In this document: one piece after another, positions 57,760 to 64,000 of the stretch | How positions within the stretch are numbered: the stretch's first letter is position 1 | Layout: each line of letters opens with the position of its first letter | Assembly: GCA_963730585.1 (NCBI GenBank) | Contig: CAVSSL010000006.1 | Location: 310,001-374,000 of the forward strand | Length of the DNA: 64,000 nucleotides | Direction of reading: 5' to 3' | DNA from: Pedococcus_A sp963730585 | GTDB lineage: Bacteria; Actinomycetota; Actinomycetes; Actinomycetales; Dermatophilaceae | The notes under the pieces: generated by a model | Told to the model about the DNA's origin: nothing | Database searches by the model: none | The model's input: the letters and a program-made list of their open reading frames with translations, nothing else | Made by a program: the position numbers and the translations under genes

Positions 57760-58926
57760 GTGAGCACTGGTGACGCTGCCTTCGACCTGTTCAAGATCTC
57801 CGAGGACCACGAGGCCCTCCGCGAGGCCGTCCGCGCGGTGGCGGAGGACAAGATCGCGCCCTACGCGGCAGCGGTCGACGAGGAGTCGCGGTACCCGCAG
57901 GAGGCGCACGACGCGCTGGTGGCCGCGGACTTCCACGCCCCGCACATCCCCGAGGAGTACGACGGCGTCGGCGCCGACGCGCTCGCGACCTGCATCGTCA
58001 TCGAGGAGGTGGCCCGGGTCTGCGCGAGCTCCTCGCTGATCCCCGCGGTCAACAAGCTCGGCACCATGCCGCTGATCCTCGGCGCCTCCGAGGAGGTCAA
58101 GGCGAGGTACCTGCCGCCGGTGGCCAGGGGCGAGTCGACCTTCTCCTACGGCCTCTCCGAGCGCGAGGCCGGCTCCGACACCGCGTCGATGAAGACCCGC
58201 GCCCGCCCCGACGGCGACGACTGGGTGCTCAACGGCCAGAAGTCGTGGATCACCAACGCCGGCGTCTCCGACTTCTACACCGTGCTGGCGGTGACCGACC
58301 CCGAGGGCAAGCGGGGCAACAACGTCAGCGCGTTCGTCGTCGAGAAGTCCGACGAGGGCTTCACCTTCGGTGAGAAGGAGCGCAAGCTCGGCATCAAGGG
58401 CTCGCCCACCCGTGAGCTGCACTTCGACAACGTGCGCATCCCGGGCGACCGCATGGTCGGCGCCCCCGGCGAGGGCCTGAAGATCGCCCTGCGCACCCTC
58501 GACCACACCCGCGTCACCATCGGCGCGCAGGCCGTCGGCATCGCCCAGGGCGCGCTCGACTTCGCGGTCGGGTACGTCAAGGAGCGCAAGCAGTTCGGCA
58601 AGGCCATCGCCGACTTCCAGGGCATCCAGTTCATGCTCGCCGACATGGCGATGGAGCTCGAGGCCGCCCGCCAGATGGTCTACGTCGCGGCTGCCAAGTC
58701 CGAGCGGGGCGACAAGGACCTGCCCTTCTTCGGCGCCGCCGCCAAGTGCTTCGCGTCCGACGTCGCCATGAAGGTGACGACCGACGCGGTGCAGCTGCTC
58801 GGTGGCTACGGCTACACCAAGGACTTCCCGGTCGAGCGGATGATGCGCGACGCCAAGATCACCCAGATCTACGAGGGCACCAACCAGATCCAGCGCATCG
58901 TGATGGCGCGCCAGATCCTGAAGTAG
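57760..58926 (+). CDS. Acyl-CoA dehydrogenase (FadE25-like)
   Basis: This 388-residue enzyme is intact. It has 'YGLSEREAGSDTASMKT' and 'WITNAGVSDFYTV' in the FAD/substrate-binding middle domain, 'ERKQFGKAIADFQGIQFMLADM' in the C-terminal helical domain and 'QIYEGTNQIQRIVMARQ' with the catalytic glutamate. It makes enoyl-CoA and passes electrons to ETF. The order purK-purE-(insert)-fadE25 resembles M. tuberculosis, where fadE25 lies directly beside purE. GTG start, leaderless. Confidence 0.9.
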   Translation: MSTGDAAFDLFKISEDHEALREAVRAVAEDKIAPYAAAVDEESRYPQEAHDALVAADFHAPHIPEEYDGVGADALATCIVIEEVARVCASSSLIPAVNKLGTMPLILGASEEVKARYLPPVARGESTFSYGLSEREAGSDTASMKTRARPDGDDWVLNGQKSWITNAGVSDFYTVLAVTDPEGKRGNNVSAFVVEKSDEGFTFGEKERKLGIKGSPTRELHFDNVRIPGDRMVGAPGEGLKIALRTLDHTRVTIGAQAVGIAQGALDFAVGYVKERKQFGKAIADFQGIQFMLADMAMELEAARQMVYVAAAKSERGDKDLPFFGAAAKCFASDVAMKVTTDAVQLLGGYGYTKDFPVERMMRDAKITQIYEGTNQIQRIVMARQILK

Positions 58927-59064
58927 TCGCCGGGCGTCCTGAAGCAGGCGCCGCGCGGGAGCGCCTGAAGTCCTCTCGGGGGCAACTCGCACCTCGTGAA
59001 CCCGACTCGCGGGACAGGCTCACCCATCTTTCCCAAAACGGGCTCAACCCTCTCTTTTCGCTCC

Positions 59065-59070
59065 TACAGT
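59065..59070 (+). promoter_or_regulatory. -10 box of leaderless CWB2 fusion gene
   Basis: TACAGT ends 6 nt before the GTG at 59077. A small hairpin (58944-58966) that could end the preceding gene lies upstream. Confidence 0.5.
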
Positions 59071-59076
59071 GACGTG

Positions 59077-61047
59077 GTGCGCTGGACGAGCAGGGGTCAT
59101 GGGGGGCTCGCGGGTCGGAGCCGGGGGCTGACGTCACTCACGGGGGTGGCGGCCTCGGCGGCGCTGCTGGCGTCGGTGGTCCCGGCCAGCCCGGCGCAGG
59201 CGGCAGGCAGCGGCCTGGTCGGGCAGAGCACAGCGGCCGTCATGCCCGTCACCGTGCTCGGCTCGGCTTCCGTGGTGCCCGAATCCCAGCTGGCCAGGCT
59301 CAAGCGGGTCGGCGGATCCGGCACCCGGTTGAGCGGCGCCGACCGCTACGCCACCGCCGTCGCGGTCTCGAAGTCCATCGCGCCGACCGGCACCGCGGAG
59401 GTGGTGCTCGCGACGGGTGGCGCGTTCCCCGACGCCCTCGCAGCCGGCCCGCTCGCGGCCCGGCTGTCGGGGGTCCTGCTCATCACCTCGCCGACGACCT
59501 TGCCGCCGGTCATCCGCGACGAGCTGACTCGCCTCAAGCCGCGCCGCATCACGGTGGTCGGCGGCGACGGCGCGGTCTCCGTCGCCGTGCTCAACGCCGC
59601 CCGCACGGCAGCCGGTGGCGCCTCCGTCGCCGTCCGCCGGCTCGAGGGCGCCGACCGCTACCTCACCGCCCGACGGGTCGCGGCCGAGTTCCCGGCCGGG
59701 GTCCGAGGCACCGTGCTCGCCTCGGGGGCCGACTTCCCCGACGGCGTGGCTGCCGGCCCGGTGGCTGCTGCCCTCGGGGGCCCGGTGCTGCTCTCGCCCC
59801 GGTCGAGCCTGACCACGGCCGTGCGGTCCGAGCTGACCCGCCTGGCGCCGAAGCGGCTGGTGCTCGCCGGCGGCACCGGTGCGCTGTCCGCCACCGTCGA
59901 GTCGTCGGCCGAGAGCGCCACCGGCCGCCAGGCCGAGCGGGCGGCGGGTGCCGACCGGTACGCCACGTCGGCGGCCCTGGCCAAGGTGCTCGTCTCCACC
60001 GGCAAGGCGGGTGCCGCGTTCGTCGCGCGGGGGATGGCCTTCCCTGACGCCCTCGTCGGCGGCGTCGCCGCCGCCCGCAAGCACGCGCCGGTGCTCCTGA
60101 CGGCCTCCACGTCCGGACGCGCGTCAGCGACCGCCGCGGAGGTCGGTCGCCTGCGCGGCCTCGGCTCGTGGGTGCAGCTGACCCTCGACGCCCTGGCGCG
60201 GCAGCAGTCGCTGCCCACCGGGCAGACCGCCTACGACGCCGCCCACCAGTGGAGTGCCCTGGGCATCCTCTACGGCTGGAGCGACCCCGAGGCGACCTCG
60301 CAGCTCCAGCGGCTGCGGGCCACCCGCAAGCCCGACGGCGGCTATGGGGTGGACGGGGCCTGGGACGCCTTCCAGGACGGCACCGTCAACCCCGCCTCGG
60401 CGAGCTACCTCATCACCATCACCGACCACGCCGGTCGTGCCCTCCTCGAGGGCTACAAGGCGGGTGTCATCCCGGCGAGCGAGGTCCGGTCGCTGGTCGA
60501 CCTCGTGCTCGTCTGGCCCAGCGTGCAGGGCGACCCGAACTGCCTGGCCTACACGCGTCAGCCGAGCGACGGCCGCTACTGCGTCTACAACGTGAACTCG
60601 GGGGCGGCCTGGTTCCTGCGGGCGAGCTACGACGCGGGCATCCGACGCACCGGACAGCTCGAGCTCTCCCGGCGGCTGTACGCGCACGACGCGGCGCTGC
60701 AGCACGACGGCTGGTGGCCCTACTCCTCGGCGGCGAAGCCGGGCAGCTACCAGGACTGGAACCACAACGCCGCGATGATCGACATGCAGCTCGACCTCGA
60801 CCGTGCCGCGGGCCAGAGGGCAGTCGACGCCGTCATGCCTGGCGGCTGGGTGCACCCCGTCTCGAGCCTGCGCAGGTACGACGACGCGATGGGCTACACG
60901 CGCGTGCTGCCCCACGCCTGCGGATACCGGTCCAGCGCCCTGGTGGCGGCCGACCGGGCGATCCTGCCGAAGCAGAAGAGCAACGCGGCCGACACCGGCC
61001 AGCTCACCCTCTGGGCGGCGCGCACCGCCCGCTCGTGCGGCGCCTGA
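59077..61047 (+). CDS. Secreted protein: three or four CWB2 repeats plus unknown helical domain
   Basis: This 656-residue protein has a signal peptide ending near an A-x-A (SPAQAAG), then three cell-wall-binding repeats (motifs 'SGADRYATAVAVS', 'EGADRYLTARRVA', 'AGADRYATSAALA' with 'FPDAL/FPDGV'). The last about 280 residues form a separate domain rich in Trp/Tyr with repeated helix-like blocks ('KPDGGYGVDGAWDAF', 'NSGAAWFLRASYDAG', 'WNHNAAMIDMQLDLDRA'), reminiscent of alpha/alpha-barrel terpenoid-cyclase or glycosidase folds. I do not recognise the family. Probably a wall-anchored enzyme acting on glycans; unproven. Confidence 0.8.
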   Translation: MRWTSRGHGGLAGRSRGLTSLTGVAASAALLASVVPASPAQAAGSGLVGQSTAAVMPVTVLGSASVVPESQLARLKRVGGSGTRLSGADRYATAVAVSKSIAPTGTAEVVLATGGAFPDALAAGPLAARLSGVLLITSPTTLPPVIRDELTRLKPRRITVVGGDGAVSVAVLNAARTAAGGASVAVRRLEGADRYLTARRVAAEFPAGVRGTVLASGADFPDGVAAGPVAAALGGPVLLSPRSSLTTAVRSELTRLAPKRLVLAGGTGALSATVESSAESATGRQAERAAGADRYATSAALAKVLVSTGKAGAAFVARGMAFPDALVGGVAAARKHAPVLLTASTSGRASATAAEVGRLRGLGSWVQLTLDALARQQSLPTGQTAYDAAHQWSALGILYGWSDPEATSQLQRLRATRKPDGGYGVDGAWDAFQDGTVNPASASYLITITDHAGRALLEGYKAGVIPASEVRSLVDLVLVWPSVQGDPNCLAYTRQPSDGRYCVYNVNSGAAWFLRASYDAGIRRTGQLELSRRLYAHDAALQHDGWWPYSSAAKPGSYQDWNHNAAMIDMQLDLDRAAGQRAVDAVMPGGWVHPVSSLRRYDDAMGYTRVLPHACGYRSSALVAADRAILPKQKSNAADTGQLTLWAARTARSCGA

Positions 61048-61199
61048 CCTTCGTCATCCACAGCAGCGCCCGGCTCGTCACACCGTCCACAGGCGCCGTT
61101 CTCGGGGTTGCGCTGCGCGCGCGGGTATGCCGCGGAACTCGTTGCGCTGCAACGGTTTCCGTTCATCGACGGCTGGGTTGGGTTGTCGGTGGTCGCCTT

Positions 61200-61205
61200 T
61201 AGTGT
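61200..61205 (+). promoter_or_regulatory. -10 box of leaderless HNH gene
   Basis: TAGTGT ends 7 nt before the ATG at 61213. Confidence 0.45.
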
Positions 61206-61212
61206 TGTCGTC

Positions 61213-62554
61213 ATGGAGGGGAACCAGCGCAATCAGGCTTCAGGGTCGGGCACCGTCCCGGTCCTGAGCCTGGCGGAGCACGTCGAGCGGATCGAGGCCG
61301 CTCGCTCCTCCGTGTCCGCGCTGCGCGAGGTGCTGTGGCAGGTGCCCAGTGGTGGCGGACCGGACGGCCTGGCGGGCCTCCTGGGGAAGGTCGACACCCT
61401 CGGGATGGCCTGTGACGCGGCGCGGGTGGCGGTGACCGCCGAGGCGATGACCCGGGGTGAGACCTCGGGTGGGGCGGCGGCGCTGACCCCGGCCCAGTGG
61501 GTGCGCGCTCATGCGCCGTCGACGGTCGCCGGTGGGGCCGGCGACGGTGGTGTCGCTGGCGCAGGCGTTCCAGAAGCGGACCAACGCGCCGGTGAAGGAG
61601 GCCCTCGAGTCGGGCCGGTTGCCGGTGAAGTCCGCGGCCGCGGTGGTCTCCGAGGCGGACAAGCTGCGCCCACTGCTGGCCGAGGGCGCCGACCCGCACG
61701 TCCTCGAGGGGCTGATCAGCATGGCCGAGCAGCACGGCCCGTCCGGGTGCCGGATGCTGCGGGACGCCCTGGTGGCCAAGTACGGGCGCGAGGGTGTGCT
61801 GCAGGACCAGCAGACCATGGGCAAGTCCTTCATCCGCCTCTCCCAACCGACCGACACCGGGGCCGGGACGTTCGAGTACCGGCTGACCCTCGACGTCGAG
61901 GGCAAGTCCATCCTGGAGGCGGCGCTCGGGCCGCTGTCGGCGCCCAAGCCGACCGACGGGGAACGCGACCTGCGCACCTCGGACCGGCGCCGCGGCGACG
62001 CGCTCGTGAGTCTGGTCCGGCGCGCGGTCGCCGCCGGGGACGAGGTCGGCAAGACCAACAAGACCACCCTGCTGCTGACCATGAGCTACGACGACCTCAA
62101 GGACCGCCTCGGGGCGGCGACGACGCTCGGCGGGCTGGACGCGGGCACGCACCTCGCCCCGGACACGGTGCGGCGGCTGTGCTGCGACGGCTCGGTCATC
62201 CCGGTGGTGCTCGGCGCGAACAGCGAGGTCATGGACTGGGGGATCGAGAGACGGTTCTTCACCCCAGCCCAGGTCAGACGGCTCTGGCTCCGCGACGGCG
62301 GGTGCACCTACCCCGGTTGTGATGCCCCGCCGCAGTGGACCGACGCTCATCACCTGGTCCACTGGGCAGACCTCGGCCCCTCAGACCTCGACAACGGCGC
62401 GCTCCTCTGCGAGCGGCACCACACGATCGTGCACACCCGCCGCCTCGCCGGCCGGGTCGTACGCGGCCCCCTGGGTGACCGGGTCGAGTGGGACCTCACC
62501 CGAGGGTCCTACGACGAGCTGTTGGCCAGGCGAGCGGCTCAGGAGCCAGCGTGA
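61213..62554 (+). CDS. DUF222/HNH (13E12-family) protein (frameshifted)
   Basis: An N-terminal DUF222 region precedes a C-terminal HNH nuclease motif ('CTYPGCDAPPQWTDAHHLVHW' split by the zinc cysteines, then 'NGALLCERHHTIVH'). The frame breaks at GGGG 61534-61537; removing one G gives about 446 residues. These 13E12-repeat proteins are multicopy in actinobacteria and may belong to selfish or defence-like elements, but their role is unsettled. Sequencing error is the simplest explanation of the break. Confidence 0.8.
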
Positions 62555-62648
62555 CCCCGCCCCACACCCCGCCCACACCGGCGGGGCCACGGGCATGTCC
62601 GTGCCGTCGCTCAGAGGTTGTCGGAAGGGACAGGGATCCGAACGCGCG

Positions 62649-62686
62649 GGAGGGCGGTGTGCCGGCCACCCGGCATACCGCCCTCC
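62649..62686. terminator. 17-bp stem hairpin between convergent HNH and LCP genes
   Basis: The arms 62649-62665 and 62670-62686 are complementary at 16 of 17 positions with a 4-nt loop. The right arm contains the octamer CGGCATAC; the left arm's single mismatch falls exactly in its partner copy. Confidence 0.75.
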
Positions 62687-62719
62687 ATAACTCCTCGCGG
62701 AGCGTGCGCGTTCGGGGCG

Positions 62720-63940
62720 TCAGCCGCCTGAGGGCTTGCCGTCGGTGCCGGGCGGCGGCTCCTCGAGCGGCTCGTCGTTGCGCAGCATGCTGAACAGCGC
62801 CTTGGCCCGCTCGGTGTTCCACTTGACCGAGCTGCCGGCCTGGGTCTGGTAGTTCTCGCTCTGGATCGGCACGACGAGGCTCAGGCCCTCGTCGCGGGAG
62901 ACCGCGCGGAGAGCGAGCATGACGCGACCGGCGTCGGTCATCGAGGTGTCCTCGCCGACGATGAGCCCCTTGGCCGCGGCGTGGCTGAACCCCCAGTAGC
63001 GGGTGGGCACCAGCACCGTGGACGGGGTCGCCGCCTTCTTCATGATCGCGCCGAGGAACTGGCGCTGCCGGTCCGCGCGGCCGATGTCGCCACGCGGGTC
63101 GGAGTAACGCGCCCGCACGTAGCCCAGGGCGTTCTTGCCGTCGAGCGTCTGGCAGCCCTTCTTCAGGTTGATGCCGGCCTTCGGGTCCTTCATGTTCGAC
63201 TTCACGCAGATGTTCACGCCGCCGAGGCTGTCGACGACACTGGCGAACCCGCCGAAGCCGATCTCGACGTAGCCGTCGATGTGCAGGTCGGTGACCTGCT
63301 CCACGGTCTGCACCAGCAGCTTCGGACCGCCGAACGCGAACGCCGCGTTGATCTTGTTGCTGTCCCGGCCGGGGATCGGCACGTAGGAGTCGCGCGGCAG
63401 GGAGATCAGAGCCGGCTTGCCGCCGCCTGCGGGCACGTGGACCAGGATGATCGAGTCGGTGCGCCGGCCGGCGGCCTTGCCGGTCGCGTACTCCTTGCGT
63501 TGCGCCGCGGTCAGGCCTTCGCGGCTGTCGGAGCCGACGAGCAGGTAGTTGTAGCCCTTGCCGCCGGCCGGTCGGTCACCCTTGGGGGCGGTGTCGACCT
63601 TGGTGACGGCGTTCCACGCGTGCCACGGGGTGTAGACCATGAAGGCGAGCCACGCGACGACCACGAGCACGACGACCCAGGGCCAGCGCCGCCGCCGACG
63701 GGGCCGTGCGTCCTCGGCCGAGCGGGCAGGACGCTGCCGACCGCCGCCGCCCTGGTGCGAGGGTCGCTCGGTCACCGGGAGCGGTCGGGTGCCACCGTCC
63801 GCCGGTCCGGCCGAGCCGCCCCGGCGGCCACGGCGGACGTCCACGGTGTAGACGTCGTCGTCCCCGGAGCTCGTGGCTGCGCCGCGCCCGCCCTGGGGGA
63901 GGGGGCGGGCGTCGTCCTGGCGCGTGTCGCGGGGCGTCAT
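62720..63940 (-). CDS. LCP-family (LytR-CpsA-Psr) cell-wall glycopolymer transferase
   Basis: This 406-residue protein has a disordered, Arg-rich cytosolic N-terminus (about 1-98), a membrane helix ('WVVVLVVVAWLAFMVY') and an extracytoplasmic LCP domain with 'NYLLVGSDSREGL', 'RRTDSIILVHVP', 'SLPRDSYVPIPG' and 'GDIGRADRQRQFL', whose Arg/Asp residues bind the lipid pyrophosphate. It should ligate an undecaprenyl-linked glycopolymer to peptidoglycan. Its place next to the polysaccharide locus, and the LCP gene near fadE25 in M. tuberculosis (Rv3267), suggest it acts on that polymer. ATG 63940 is chosen; GATCAT lies 6 nt upstream. Confidence 0.9.
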   Translation of the reverse strand: MTPRDTRQDDARPLPQGGRGAATSSGDDDVYTVDVRRGRRGGSAGPADGGTRPLPVTERPSHQGGGGRQRPARSAEDARPRRRRRWPWVVVLVVVAWLAFMVYTPWHAWNAVTKVDTAPKGDRPAGGKGYNYLLVGSDSREGLTAAQRKEYATGKAAGRRTDSIILVHVPAGGGKPALISLPRDSYVPIPGRDSNKINAAFAFGGPKLLVQTVEQVTDLHIDGYVEIGFGGFASVVDSLGGVNICVKSNMKDPKAGINLKKGCQTLDGKNALGYVRARYSDPRGDIGRADRQRQFLGAIMKKAATPSTVLVPTRYWGFSHAAAKGLIVGEDTSMTDAGRVMLALRAVSRDEGLSLVVPIQSENYQTQAGSSVKWNTERAKALFSMLRNDEPLEEPPPGTDGKPSGG

Positions 63941-64000
63941 GCCGACATGATCCTCTGCCGCCCGCTTCTGGCCAAAAAGGACGCACCGCACCAGACCCGG

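Noticed and set aside
54024..57851. A 1275-codon open frame on the minus strand spanning the flippase and glycosyltransferases
   Set aside because: It is a GC-driven shadow frame. Only its 55.5-56.5 kb part carries real glycosyltransferase sequence; elsewhere it is Arg/Pro/Gly-rich and overlaps well-supported genes.
61213..62554. The HNH gene as a homing endonuclease or intein/intron marker
   Set aside because: The DUF222 + HNH layout is the common actinobacterial 13E12 family, and no split host gene or intron is present around it.

Overview
This is a very GC-rich (roughly 70% by eye), gene-dense chromosomal segment from an actinobacterium. Support comes from a birA-accD5-accE block, purK-purE, a fadE25-like acyl-CoA dehydrogenase and an LCP protein in an order reminiscent of Mycobacterium, from F420-type enzymes, a 13E12/DUF222 HNH gene and frequent leaderless GTG/ATG starts. 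A member of the Micrococcales (Intrasporangiaceae-like) is my best guess, but it is an inference. I see no rRNA, tRNA, CRISPR array, transposase or phage gene.

Layout. 0.1-5 kb: a DUF2157/GDYXXLXY membrane pair, an AGE-family sugar epimerase, a PlsC acyltransferase and an SDR epimerase. 5-8.3 kb: a MerR regulator divergent from an acyl-CoA dehydrogenase and an acyl-CoA carboxylase beta subunit, with a 36-bp palindrome between them. 8.3-13 kb: maf, a small protein, a BBE-like flavoenzyme and a Na+/H+ antiporter fused to a UBP zinc finger. 13-19.4 kb: a tightly coupled three-gene redox operon (GltD-like flavoprotein with ferredoxin domains, homodimeric pyruvate:ferredoxin oxidoreductase, dihydroorotate-dehydrogenase-like flavoprotein). 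19.5-22 kb: a secreted subtilase and a secretory lipase. 22-31 kb: an accessory stretch of small enzymes and membrane proteins, an ECF42-type sigma factor with its DGPF partner, and an ACS-family MFS transporter. 31-34.6 kb: DUF885, MOSC and an AMACR-like CoA-transferase. 34.6-43.5 kb: accE-accD5, birA, a class III adenylate cyclase overlapping an enoyl-CoA hydratase, a two-component system, GtrA, and purK-purE. 43.7-57.7 kb: a surface-polysaccharide locus with ugd, a full wbpA-wbpD-wbpE-wbpB set predicted to make UDP-2,3-diacetamido-2,3-dideoxy-glucuronic acid, a methyltransferase, three glycosyltransferases and a flippase. 57.7-64 kb: a fadE25-like dehydrogenase, a large cell-wall-binding-repeat protein, the HNH protein and an LCP glycopolymer transferase.

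How it fits together. The polysaccharide locus supplies activated uronic acids, transferases and a flippase. The nearby LCP protein could ligate the polymer to peptidoglycan, and two cell-wall-binding-repeat proteins could sit on that surface. No Wzy polymerase is visible here. The carboxylase/biotin-ligase block and the two acyl-CoA dehydrogenases point to propionyl-CoA/odd-chain or branched-chain acyl-CoA metabolism.

Two global properties deserve attention. First, an octamer, CGGCATAC/GTATGCCG, occurs 33 times by my hand count on both strands, far above chance, and it forces rare codons. Second, nine genes carry eleven single-base frameshifts, each at or next to a G/C run, which looks like uncorrected sequencing error rather than gene decay. 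Many genes also start 6-8 nt downstream of a TANNNT -10 box with no Shine-Dalgarno sequence, so their transcripts are probably leaderless.
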